DNA of 64,000 nt from Flavobacteriaceae bacterium (GTDB lineage: Bacteria > Bacteroidota > Bacteroidia > Flavobacteriales > Flavobacteriaceae): contig JAGYJA010000007.1 in NCBI GenBank assembly GCA_018402385.1, positions 721,545-785,544 on the forward strand, read 5' to 3'. Both the position numbers and the translations under genes were made by a program. Under the pieces are notes generated by a model. That model made no database searches, was not told the DNA's origin, and was given only the letters and a program-made list of their open reading frames with translations. Below, one piece after another: positions 47,144 through 55,357 of this stretch (position 1 is its first letter; every line of letters begins with the position of its first letter).

Positions 47144-47803
47144 ATGAAAAATGCAACATTGTTTTTAATGCTTGTTTTAGCATCAAATATTGGTTTATCT
47201 CAAAGTAACGATACCGGAAATTGGTGGATCTATTTTGGGAACAAACAAATAAATGAAAAATGGAACTTACATCACGAGGTTCAATACCGAAATTTCAACT
47301 TTATAGGCAATACAGAACAGCTGTTATTGAGGGTTGGTTTGGGATATAATTTAAGTGAAAATAACAACAATTTATTGTTGGGTTATGGTTTGATTTATAA
47401 TGAGCCTTACCTTGAAAATAGTGATGCAAAAACAAACTTTAACGAGCATAGAATCTATCAACAGTTTATCACACGTCAAAATTTTAACAAACTGTCTCTT
47501 CAACATCGTTATCGTTTTGAACAGCGGTTTATTGAAGATGATTTTAGGCTAAGATTAAGGTATTTTATAGGTCTTAACTATACATTGATTCAAAAAGAGA
47601 CATTGGAAAAAACGTTTTACTTATCAGCCTATAACGAGATTTTTGTAAACACAGAAGGAAACTATTTTGATAGAAACAGATTGTATGGCGGATTGGGTTT
47701 CACATTTACAAAAAACATACGATCTGAAATCGGTTTTTTAAATCAAGCATTGCAAAATAGCTCTAGAAACCAACTCAATTTAATCACATTTATTAATTTT
47801 TAA
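47144..47803 (+). CDS. DUF2490 outer-membrane beta-barrel protein
   Basis: A 219-residue exported protein (signal peptide ending IGLSQ, about residue 20). It matches DUF2490 by WWIYFGNKQINEKW, HHEVQYRNFN, LLRVGLGYNL and RFEQRFIEDDFRLRLRY, an alternating pattern of outer-membrane strands with a C-terminal aromatic residue (FINF). DUF2490 proteins have no known role. It precedes the exported carbonic anhydrase gene by 61 bases and may be cotranscribed. Confidence 0.85.
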   Translation: MKNATLFLMLVLASNIGLSQSNDTGNWWIYFGNKQINEKWNLHHEVQYRNFNFIGNTEQLLLRVGLGYNLSENNNNLLLGYGLIYNEPYLENSDAKTNFNEHRIYQQFITRQNFNKLSLQHRYRFEQRFIEDDFRLRLRYFIGLNYTLIQKETLEKTFYLSAYNEIFVNTEGNYFDRNRLYGGLGFTFTKNIRSEIGFLNQALQNSSRNQLNLITFINF

Positions 47804-47864
47804 TAAAATCGGACAAGCTGAACACCGAAAAACAAAGTAGGCATCAAACGAAAAACTATTTAAA

Positions 47865-48626
47865 ATGAAAAAGATATTATTTTTTGGAACATCAATTTTT
47901 GTATTAGCAACACTTATTTCTTGTAAGGAAGAAACTTCAAATAAGAGTGATGAATTAAAAGAATATGATCAGGAGGCCATAGTATTAACTCAGAAGCCTT
48001 TGGTTAATGAAGTTTTATCAAAGGAAGAACGCGATGCCTTGTCTCCAGATGATGTTATAAAAATGTTTAAAGAAGGAAATTCTCGTTTTATCAACAACGA
48101 TTTAACTGTTAGAGACCATTCAGAGCAAGTAAGAAAAACTGCATCCGGCCAATTTCCAAAAGCGGTTGTATTGTCCTGCATTGATAGTCGTGTACCTGTT
48201 GAGGATGTGTTTGACAGAGGCATAGGTGATATTTTTGTAGGTCGAGTAGCCGGCAACTTTGTAAATGAAGACCTCTTAGGCAGTATGGAATTTGCTACTA
48301 AAGTAGCAGGGGCAAAATTAGTTTTAGTTATGGGACACGAACATTGTGGGGCAGTCAAGTCTGCAATTGATGATGTACAACTGGGAAACATAACAGCCCT
48401 GCTATCAAAAATTAAACCTGCAGTCGATGCTACAAGTTATGAAGGCGACAGAACCTCATCAAACCCTGAATTTGTTCATAAAGTCAATGAAAGTAATGTA
48501 TTAAACACAATTGAACAAATTAGAACAAATAGTTCTATTCTAAAAGAAATGGAGGAAAATGGTGAAATAAAAATTGTAGGAGCTACCTATGATTTGGATA
48601 CAGGCGTTGCTACGTTTTTAAACTAA
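47865..48626 (+). CDS. Beta-carbonic anhydrase, lipoprotein
   Basis: A 253-residue beta-class carbonic anhydrase, interconverting CO2 and bicarbonate. It begins with a lipoprotein signal (lipobox LISC, residues 17-20), placing it in the periplasm or at the outer membrane. Zinc ligands: Cys in LSCIDSRVP, with the Asp-Arg dyad, then His and Cys in MGHEHCGAV. It has a terminator downstream (48653-48687). The exported location distinguishes it from the cytosolic enzyme at 50862 and suggests it supplies bicarbonate to, or receives it from, the SulP transporter. Confidence 0.92.
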   Translation: MKKILFFGTSIFVLATLISCKEETSNKSDELKEYDQEAIVLTQKPLVNEVLSKEERDALSPDDVIKMFKEGNSRFINNDLTVRDHSEQVRKTASGQFPKAVVLSCIDSRVPVEDVFDRGIGDIFVGRVAGNFVNEDLLGSMEFATKVAGAKLVLVMGHEHCGAVKSAIDDVQLGNITALLSKIKPAVDATSYEGDRTSSNPEFVHKVNESNVLNTIEQIRTNSSILKEMEENGEIKIVGATYDLDTGVATFLN

Positions 48627-48652
48627 GTAAAAAGTATTTTAAATTAAAATTG

Positions 48653-48687
48653 AAACCTGATGTTGGATTTTCAACATCAGGTTTTTT
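48653..48687 (+). terminator. Terminator after the exported carbonic anhydrase gene
   Basis: A perfect 13-base stem (AAACCTGATGTTG / CAACATCAGGTTT) with a six-base loop, then a T run. Confidence 0.85.
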
Positions 48688-48815
48688 AAAAGAATCATAG
48701 TATCAAAACAAATTAAACATTACATTAAAATAATTGACAAAAATGACTTGGTGATGCTAATTTAAAAAAACCTTTAATTAATAATTTATTAACAGAATAA
48801 AAGGCAAATCAATCG

Positions 48816-48823
48816 TATTTTTG
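48816..48823 (+). promoter_or_regulatory. Probable -7 element of the small protein/SulP unit
   Basis: TATTTTTG matches TAnnTTTG, 21 bases before the ATG at 48845. No TTG at the expected spacing. Confidence 0.45.
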
Positions 48824-48844
48824 CAGCTTGTTTTTAAATAAAAA

Positions 48845-49144
48845 ATGAGAGAATTCTACAGTATTTTCTTTTTATTGATTTTCACCGGTTTTTTATTGAC
48901 TCCCACTTTTGTTGCTTGTTTTGACAATACTGTGGATCTATCCTATATTTTCTCAACAACAGAAGAAGAACAAAATGGCGACGAAAGAAATTTAGCAGAT
49001 AAATCACCCAAATTGATTAGCAAATTTTTTTCATTCAATTTTAATTTTTCTGAGTTTCTAGGAAAAAGTATTCCCGATATTCATTTGGACAATTGGAATA
49101 CTGTTTATTTTGAACTTCATTCTCCCCCTCCCGAGCTAGCTTAA
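48845..49144 (+). CDS. Small exported or membrane-anchored protein, paralogue of 46654-46953
   Basis: A 99-residue protein of unknown function. Hydrophobic residues 4-24 end TPTFVAC; the Cys could be a lipidation site but the surrounding residues do not form a clear lipobox. It shares TPTFV, a TxDxSY segment, an EEE run and the C-terminal W-N-x-x-Y-F...PPPE motif with the protein at 46654. It starts its own transcription unit (terminator at 48653-48687, -7 element at 48816) and is 81 bases ahead of the SulP transporter gene, so a role linked to that transporter is inferred. Confidence 0.72.
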   Translation: MREFYSIFFLLIFTGFLLTPTFVACFDNTVDLSYIFSTTEEEQNGDERNLADKSPKLISKFFSFNFNFSEFLGKSIPDIHLDNWNTVYFELHSPPPELA

Positions 49145-49225
49145 TTTTAAAGTGTAATTATTTATAAAAATTAAGTTTAACCTTGCTTTGAGTTGTTTTA
49201 ACTCAAGTAGAATACTCATTTTGTT

Positions 49226-50806
49226 ATGTTTAAACATTTAAAAAAAGACCTTCCAGCTAGTGTGGTTGTGTTTTTTGTAGCCCTGCCATTGTGTTTGGGT
49301 ATTGCACTCGCCAGTGGTGCGCCCCTTTTTGCTGGAATAATTGCCGGAATCGTTGGTGGAATTATAGTGGGTTCAATTTCAGGCTCCTCATTAGGGGTAA
49401 GTGGTCCCGCAGCGGGTCTGGTGGTAATTGTGTATAGTGCTATTCAATCCTTAGGTTCTTATGAAGCCTTTTTACTTGCAGTTGTTTTTGCTGGTATATT
49501 CCAAATAGTTCTTGGAATTCTAAAAGCAGGAGTTGTTGGATATTATTTTCCTTCATCTGTAATTAAGGGAATGCTAGCAGCTATTGGTATCATTATATTT
49601 ATTCAACAATTACCACATGCATTTGGCTACAACCGTGCTTATGCAGGTGATACCCGTTCTCTGTTTTCTGACCAAGAATCATTGACTAGTGCATTACAAA
49701 AAATGTTGGAATTTATCTCTTTAGGAGCAGTTATTGTTACCGCTGTTTCATTATTTATCCTTTTATTTTGGGAAAAGGTATTAGCAAAGAAAAGCCCGAT
49801 ATTTAAAATAATTCCGGGGCCACTTGTTGCTGTTATATTGGGAATTGTTTATCAGTTAACCTTTGGAAATTCAGGTTCCAATTGGGCTATTGAATCACAC
49901 AATTTAGTGAGTGTGCCTATTCCTGAAGACATAAGTTCATTTTTTGCACAATTCACATTTCCCGATTTTGCATTTATTACCAACACAGATATTTATATTG
50001 TTGCAATTACTTTAGCAGTGGTCGCAAGTCTTGAAACCCTGTTATGTGTTGAAGCAACAGATAAACTAGACCCAAGAAAGCGAGTAACCCCCACAAACCG
50101 GGAGCTTGTAGCCCAAGGGGTTGGCAACACATTTTCAGGCTTAATTGGAGGATTGCCCATTACTCAGGTAATTGTGAGAAGTTCTGCAAACATTCAAAGT
50201 GGAGGTAGAACCAAATTATCAGCAATTCTTCACGGCTTCTTTTTGATGGCGAGCATCATTTTAATCCCAAGGTTTTTGAATTTAATTCCCTTAGCTGTTT
50301 TAGCTGCTGTTCTTTTAGTGATAGGTTATAAACTGGCCAATCCAAAACAGTTTTTTCAGATATATAAATTAGGAAAAACACAATTTGTTCCTTTTATATC
50401 AACTGTTATAGCAATAGTCGCTACAGATTTGTTGACCGGTATTATTTTTGGCTTAACAATTGGATTTATAACCATTTTGATTAATAGTTACAAAAATTCA
50501 CATTTTCTTCATATCGAAGATGTGAGTAATGGGCAACATAAAATCAAAATGACCTTGGCAGAAGAAGTAACTTTCCTAAACAAAGGTGCTATTTTAAGGG
50601 AATTGAGCGCAATACCAAACAACACTTTTCTGGAACTTGATGTAAGAAAGACAAGGGTGTTGGATTATGATGTACTCGAAATTCTTGACGAATTTGCTAT
50701 AAAGGCCAAAAACAGAAAAATTACCATCAAACTAATTTCTGAACGTGGCATTGTCGAAAACCCTAAAAGCTATAAAGAGTTTTTTGGATTAAAAGAATCG
50801 GCATAA
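49226..50806 (+). CDS. SulP family anion (probable bicarbonate) transporter
   Basis: A 526-residue SulP/SLC26 transporter. It has the usual run of about 12 membrane segments from residue 8 on (DLPASVVVFFVALPLCLGIALASG at the first), the conserved GVSGPAAGLVVI, and a C-terminal STAS domain (about 430-520, with FLELDVRKTRVLDYDVLEIL). In marine flavobacteria SulP transporters next to carbonic anhydrase genes are interpreted as bicarbonate importers for anaplerotic carbon fixation; sulfate transport is the alternative. The carbonic anhydrase gene 56 bases downstream supports bicarbonate. Confidence 0.9.
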   Translation: MFKHLKKDLPASVVVFFVALPLCLGIALASGAPLFAGIIAGIVGGIIVGSISGSSLGVSGPAAGLVVIVYSAIQSLGSYEAFLLAVVFAGIFQIVLGILKAGVVGYYFPSSVIKGMLAAIGIIIFIQQLPHAFGYNRAYAGDTRSLFSDQESLTSALQKMLEFISLGAVIVTAVSLFILLFWEKVLAKKSPIFKIIPGPLVAVILGIVYQLTFGNSGSNWAIESHNLVSVPIPEDISSFFAQFTFPDFAFITNTDIYIVAITLAVVASLETLLCVEATDKLDPRKRVTPTNRELVAQGVGNTFSGLIGGLPITQVIVRSSANIQSGGRTKLSAILHGFFLMASIILIPRFLNLIPLAVLAAVLLVIGYKLANPKQFFQIYKLGKTQFVPFISTVIAIVATDLLTGIIFGLTIGFITILINSYKNSHFLHIEDVSNGQHKIKMTLAEEVTFLNKGAILRELSAIPNNTFLELDVRKTRVLDYDVLEILDEFAIKAKNRKITIKLISERGIVENPKSYKEFFGLKESA

Positions 50807-50861
50807 CCTATTTATCATTACAATTAAATCATAACTTTACTAACATTTAAAAATTTTTATT

Positions 50862-51497
50862 ATGGATGCATTTTATAAATCACTTCTCGACAACAACAAA
50901 AAATGGGTAGAAAACAAACTATCTATTGATTCTGAATATTTTGAAAATTTAGCCAAAGGACAACAGCCACCCTTACTCTGGATTGGGTGTGCAGACAGCC
51001 GTGTGCCAGCAAATGAGATTATAGGCGCTCAACCCGGTGAAGTTTTTGTACACAGAAATATTGCCAATATGGTGGTTCATACCGATATTAATATGCTAAG
51101 CGTGGTTGATTATGCCGTGAATGTGTTAAAAGTAAAACACATTATAGTTTGTGGACACTACAATTGTGGTGGTGTGCAGGCCGCTATGGGTAATAAATCT
51201 TATGGAATTATTGATAACTGGATTAGACATATAAAAAACACCTATCGCCTTCACAAAGAAGAACTGGATGCAATTGAAGATGAGGGGAAGCGCTTTGATC
51301 GCTATGTGGAGTTAAATGTTAGCGAGCAGGTTTTTGACCTCGCAAAAACATCCATCGTTCAAAACGCCTGGAAAAACAATCAGGACTTGATGTTACACGG
51401 TTGGGTATATTCCATTAAAAGAGGAATTATTCAAGAAATTGTTTCAAAAGTGGCAAACAATTCAAAACTGGATGAAGTTTATCAGTTAGATTTCTAA
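50862..51497 (+). CDS. can: Beta-carbonic anhydrase, cytosolic
   Basis: A 211-residue Can-type carbonic anhydrase without a signal peptide. Zinc ligands: Cys in IGCADSRVP with the Asp-Arg dyad, and His and Cys in CGHYNCGGV. KSLLDNNKKW at the N-terminus and LMLHGWVYSIKRGI near the C-terminus match E. coli Can. Following the SulP gene, it would convert imported bicarbonate or retain CO2 inside the cell. Its 3' end overlaps the convergent cvpA-family gene by 12 bases. Confidence 0.95.
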   Translation: MDAFYKSLLDNNKKWVENKLSIDSEYFENLAKGQQPPLLWIGCADSRVPANEIIGAQPGEVFVHRNIANMVVHTDINMLSVVDYAVNVLKVKHIIVCGHYNCGGVQAAMGNKSYGIIDNWIRHIKNTYRLHKEELDAIEDEGKRFDRYVELNVSEQVFDLAKTSIVQNAWKNNQDLMLHGWVYSIKRGIIQEIVSKVANNSKLDEVYQLDF

Positions 51498-52007
51498 ATC
51501 TTCCTCTTCATTTACATACTCATTAAGTTCTTTAATTAACTTGGGAAGCACCATTGGAGCAAGCGATGCAACAGGCTTGTATAAAATGGATGCTTCCTTT
51601 TTTTCTTCATTCATAAAAGAAATTTTATTTTCAATTGAATTAATAAATAGAAGCAAGACACTCAAAAAGAAAGCAGTTTTTAAAATACCCATCAAAGCTC
51701 CCATAATCTTATTCACCAAGCCAAGAGCAACCATATCAGCTGTTTTAGTGAGAATTTTTGCGATGAAGGAAATAATCATCACAATCAATATAAAGGTGAT
51801 TACAAAGGAAACAAGATTTAATATTTGCTCATCCCAGTTAGTAAAAGAACCCAAAAAGCCAGAAACAATATGGGAAAAATAAATAGCCCCCACAACCCCA
51901 AGAACAAGTCCCGCTAAAGATGCGAATTCTTTAAAAAAACCATTTTTCAACCCTTGTACCAATCCAATGACAAGAAAAATCCCTAAAATAATATCAAGAC
52001 TGTTCAT
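51486..52007 (-). CDS. CvpA family membrane protein
   Basis: A 173-residue inner-membrane protein with four predicted helices (about residues 4-20, 26-48, 62-86, 98-122) and the CvpA pattern SLDIILGIFLVIGLVQG, NGFFKEF and GALMGILKTAFFLS. CvpA is needed for colicin V production in E. coli and envelope maintenance elsewhere; its mechanism is unknown. An acidic, likely cytosolic tail ends the protein. Confidence 0.87.
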   Translation of the reverse strand: MNSLDIILGIFLVIGLVQGLKNGFFKEFASLAGLVLGVVGAIYFSHIVSGFLGSFTNWDEQILNLVSFVITFILIVMIISFIAKILTKTADMVALGLVNKIMGALMGILKTAFFLSVLLLFINSIENKISFMNEEKKEASILYKPVASLAPMVLPKLIKELNEYVNEEEDLEI

Positions 52008-52055
52008 AAAATAGTGTTATACCTTGTAAATATAGTAAAACTTGTATAGGGTTTG

Positions 52056-52063
52056 TATCTTTG
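52056..52063 (+). promoter_or_regulatory. Probable -7 element of the gene at 52111
   Basis: TATCTTTG matches TAnnTTTG and lies 47 bases before the ATG; TTG triplets nearby are at unsuitable spacing. Confidence 0.35.
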
Positions 52064-52110
52064 TAGACTTAAATTAATTTCCGCATTTTAATCACTATAA
52101 AAGAAAATTG

Positions 52111-52467
52111 ATGTCCAGAGACGAAGCTTTAAAAACCCGGTGGAAAACACTTGTAAATCTAATAAGTAATAAATTTGCAGATGGAGATAAATTGGACCTC
52201 GATGCCATTATTTATTTGGTGGGTATTCAAGAATTGGGACGTTTTCAACGAAAATTTAAAAAAGATGAAAAACTGGACCTGATGCATATCGCAATTTGCA
52301 GACTCCTGGAACCTTATGGTTACTATGAATTTGACTATCAAGATGAAGAAGGCTGGCCTCACTACAAAGTGAAAGAACAACTCCCTCCCCTCAAAGCCGG
52401 TGAGCAATCTATTTTAATGAAAGAAGCCATTGTACAGTATTTCTTGGAGAAAAAACTTATTGATTAA
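52111..52467 (+). CDS. Conserved hypothetical protein
   Basis: A 118-residue protein I do not recognise by name. The ATG at 52111 is preferred to the TTG just before it. The sequence is soluble-looking, without a signal peptide or membrane segment: an N-terminal helix (SRDEALKTRWKTLVNLI), then LDLDAIIYLVGIQELGRFQ, LMHIAICRLLEPYGYYEF and a C-terminal helix. The compact length and position two genes from pheS suggest a flavobacterial core protein. The function is unknown. Confidence 0.75.
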   Translation: MSRDEALKTRWKTLVNLISNKFADGDKLDLDAIIYLVGIQELGRFQRKFKKDEKLDLMHIAICRLLEPYGYYEFDYQDEEGWPHYKVKEQLPPLKAGEQSILMKEAIVQYFLEKKLID

Positions 52468-52588
52468 TAAAGCACCAAAACTGTCTGCCAAAGTTAGATT
52501 CCAAACAAAAAATAGATTGCACAAAACAAAGTTCCTAACTCACACACTCCCCATCTCCCAATCAAAAACTCAAAAAGTCAAACTTTGT

Positions 52589-52613
52589 ACTTCTAACTTC
52601 TAACTTCTAACTT
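52589..52613 (+). repeat. 7-base tandem repeat ahead of pheS
   Basis: Three perfect copies of ACTTCTA (52589-52609) plus a partial fourth. The rest of the gap 52468-52653 shows no gene. Confidence 0.8.
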
Positions 52614-52653
52614 TATATTTTTTAAATTTGCCCACAGATAAATCGCATTAAGG

Positions 52654-53674
52654 ATGTTGGATAAAATAAAAGAAGCTATCGCTGAAGCGGAAAAATTTAC
52701 AGCTAGTTCGCTCCAGGAGGTAGAAGAATTTCGCATAAAATATCTTGGTAAAAAAGGGGTGCTAAATGATTTTTTTGCAGCATTTAAGGAAGTTCCAAAT
52801 GAGCAGAAAAAAGAATTTGGGCAAACCATAAATACCCTCAAGCAAACCGCTCAGGAAAAAGTAGATGTACTAAAAGCAGAACTGGAAAGTAAAGTCGTTC
52901 AAAAAGGCATTTATGGAGATTTATCTCGCCCCGGAGACCCCATCACCATTGGCGGAAGACATCCCATATCCATAGTAAAAAATCAAATCATTGATGTGTT
53001 TTCACGCATAGGTTTCAACGTTTCAGAAGGTCCTGAAATTGAAGATGACTGGCACAATTTTACCGCACTTAAATTTACCAGAATACCATCCCGCACGTGA
53101 TATGCAGGACACCTTTTTTATTCAAACCAATCCCGATGTACTACTTCGTACTCATACCTCATCAGTACAGGTGCGCTATATGGAAAACAACAAACCGCCC
53201 ATTCGTACTATTTCACCAGGGAGGGTTTTTAGAAATGAAGCCATTTCAGCACGCTCACATTGTATTTTTCACCAAGTGGAAGGACTGTATATCGATAAAG
53301 ATGTTTCATTTGCAGACTTGAAACAAACTTTGATTTACTTCTGTACAGAAATGTTTGGCAAGTCAAAAATTAGATTGCGCCCGTCCTATTTCCCTTTTAC
53401 AGAACCCAGTGCCGAAGTGGATATTTACTGGGGACTGGAAACCGAAACTGACTACCGCATCACCAAAGGGACCGGCTGGCTGGAGATTATGGGCTGTGGA
53501 ATGGTGGACCCCAATGTATTGAAAAACTGCGGTATCGACCCGGAAACTTACACAGGCTTTGCTTTTGGAATGGGCATTGAACGCATCGCAATGTTACTGT
53601 ATCAAATTGGTGACATCAGGATGTTTTATGAAAACGATTTGCGATTTTTAGAGCAATTTAAAAGTGCGTTATAA
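52654..53674 (+). CDS. pheS: Phenylalanine--tRNA ligase alpha subunit, frameshifted as read
   Basis: A 339-residue class II aminoacyl-tRNA synthetase subunit when repaired, the usual length. The first frame (52654-53100) holds the N-terminal coiled coil and motif 1 region up to [14 protein letters not shown], then ends in a spurious tail. Removing one A at 53071-53073 restores [19 protein letters not shown] and the downstream frame to 53674, with motif 2 ([14 protein letters not shown]) and motif 3 ([14 protein letters not shown]). Because the enzyme is essential, an intact copy must exist, so a sequencing error is far more likely than a pseudogene. The following gene starts three bases after the stop. 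Confidence 0.92.
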
Positions 53675-53676
53675 GA

Positions 53677-54072
53677 ATGCGTAAAGATATTGAATTTCCC
53701 GAAGTCAAAGAAATCTCCATCGTCGCCATCAAAGAATGGGACGAAGCCTTTTTAAATCAAAGCTGGAACATTTACCTCATCAACAACAGCCGCTTGACAA
53801 TGGAAGTTACCATAGTGGTTTCCCGGGGAAGTGAAGGCGACAGAAAAACAGCCACATTGCGACACGGATTGGGAATTTTAGAACCCGAAACCCACCGAAA
53901 AGTCGAATTTATTGCTGAAGAAGTCTTGTCTTTTAAAAACGAATTTCTACTCAGTTTTTTTGCGAATGGCCAACTCTATGACCGCACATTTGTTTTTGAA
54001 CCCTATAGTATTAAAGATGAAAATCTAAAAACCATACCATTACTCGATAAGGAGGGGGTTTTAGCAGATTAA
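53677..54072 (+). CDS. Conserved hypothetical protein downstream of pheS
   Basis: A 131-residue soluble protein of unknown function that starts two bases after the pheS stop, so it is probably cotranslated. It looks all-beta: VKEISIVAIKEWD, SWNIYLINNSRLTMEVTIVVSRG, KVEFIAEEVLSFKNEFLLSFFANG. The C-terminal PLLDKEGVLAD is unlike the rest and may derive from an inserted palindromic repeat. Its end overlaps the convergent gpsA by four bases. Confidence 0.75.
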   Translation: MRKDIEFPEVKEISIVAIKEWDEAFLNQSWNIYLINNSRLTMEVTIVVSRGSEGDRKTATLRHGLGILEPETHRKVEFIAEEVLSFKNEFLLSFFANGQLYDRTFVFEPYSIKDENLKTIPLLDKEGVLAD

Positions 54073-55064
54073 TCCAATTTCTCAGTTAATTTCTTAAATA
54101 CCTTTTTTGGGTTTTTGTTTTCGTAAAGAATTTCATAAACCGCATTGATGATAGGAGTTTTGGCTTTTTTAGTTTGATTTAAAAGCCAAGCGCTTTTGGT
54201 GGCATAATACCCTTCTGCCACCATGCTCATTTCCATTTGGGCGCTTTTTACAGTGTAGCCTTTTCCAATCATATTACCAAACAAACGGTTGCGGCTAAAG
54301 GTAGAGTAACCGGTCACTAACAAATCTCCGAGATAAGCCGAGTCGTTGATATTACGCTTCATTTTATAAACCTTTCTGATGAACTTTTTCATTTCCCTAA
54401 TGGCATTACTCATCAATACACTCTGGAAATTGTCACCATAACCCAAACCATGAGCAATCCCGGCGGCGATGGCATAAATATTTTTTAGCATGGCGGCATA
54501 CTCAGTGCCAATCACATCATCACTGGTAGTTGTTTTGATATAATCACTGCTTAGATACTTAGCAATAAGTTTGGCTTTTTCTTCATCGGCACAGGCAAGT
54601 GTCAAATAAGAAAGTCGCTCAAGGGCAACTTCTTCAGCGTGACAAGGGCCGGTAATCACACCAATGTTTTCAAAAGGAATATTGTATTTTTCATTAAAGT
54701 GCTCGCCTACTATTAAACCGGTTTCAGGAACAATCCCTTTTATGGCTGAAAAAATGATTTTGTTTACTAACGAAACATTCAGTTTTTCAAGTTCGGCACT
54801 CAAAAATGCTGAAGGAATAGCAAAAATAACCACATCAGCATCTTTTATGGTTTGATTAATATCATTACTTAAATTGAGTTGGCTTGTGTCAAACTCTACA
54901 GAACTTAAGTAATTGGGGTTATGGTCTTCTTTTTTAATATGCTCAATGGCATAAATACTGCGCATATACCAGTTGACTTTTGGGAGGTTTTCACAAAGCA
55001 TTTTTACAATGGCAGTTGCCCAGCTACCACCACCAATTACGGCAAAACTTGGATTTTCTATCAT
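54069..55064 (-). CDS. gpsA: NAD(P)-dependent glycerol-3-phosphate dehydrogenase
   Basis: A 331-residue enzyme reducing dihydroxyacetone phosphate to sn-glycerol-3-phosphate for phospholipid synthesis. The Rossmann motif is GGGSWATAI (residues 10-18); GPCHAEEVALERLSYL and AAMLKNIYAIAAGIAHGLGYGDN (active-site Lys region) are typical. The promoter at 55090-55118 is strong. Sequence and length agree with the family throughout. Confidence 0.94.
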   Translation of the reverse strand: MIENPSFAVIGGGSWATAIVKMLCENLPKVNWYMRSIYAIEHIKKEDHNPNYLSSVEFDTSQLNLSNDINQTIKDADVVIFAIPSAFLSAELEKLNVSLVNKIIFSAIKGIVPETGLIVGEHFNEKYNIPFENIGVITGPCHAEEVALERLSYLTLACADEEKAKLIAKYLSSDYIKTTTSDDVIGTEYAAMLKNIYAIAAGIAHGLGYGDNFQSVLMSNAIREMKKFIRKVYKMKRNINDSAYLGDLLVTGYSTFSRNRLFGNMIGKGYTVKSAQMEMSMVAEGYYATKSAWLLNQTKKAKTPIINAVYEILYENKNPKKVFKKLTEKLD

Positions 55065-55089
55065 GAAGAAATTTTTGCATTGAGTAGTT

Positions 55090-55118
55090 CAAAAATAGGG
55101 ATTTTAAACAGGAATCAA
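55090..55118 (-). promoter_or_regulatory. Promoter of gpsA
   Basis: On the minus strand TTG (55118-55116), an 18-base spacer and TATTTTTG (55097-55090) match the Bacteroidota consensus; the gpsA ATG is 26 bases downstream. Confidence 0.75.
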
Positions 55119-55323
55119 AAGTATTGTATAAAATCAAATAATTAAATCTCCGAGAGGTCTGTTTGTTGGATATTTTGAATTAAAAAATTTAACAACAGAT
55201 TAGCATTTTAAATACAATTAAAAAAACAATAGTGTCGTTCTTGTATGTAAGAAACCCAAGTGAAACTTCTGTGTAAATAGAAGTTGAAGTAAAGGTTTTT
55301 TGGTTGGTTATTTAGTTTGAAAG

Positions 55324-55357
55324 CCGCTCTTGTTTCCCAACAAGGGCGGTTTTTTTT
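55324..55357 (+). terminator. Rho-independent terminator in the gpsA-nadD gap
   Basis: A nine-base stem with one G-T pair (CCGCTCTTG / CAAGGGCGG), loop of eight, then eight T on the plus strand. On the minus strand the following bases are poor in T, so it points to a plus-strand transcript, although no gene is on that strand in 55065-55355. It may still aid nadD termination. Confidence 0.7.

Noticed and set aside
52589..52613. Short tandem repeat considered as a CRISPR remnant or replication iteron
   Set aside because: Seven-base units without spacers; no replication gene or cas gene is nearby.
52654..53674. Programmed ribosomal frameshift in pheS
   Set aside because: No slippery heptamer followed by a structure is apparent, and many other genes in the window show the same kind of indel.
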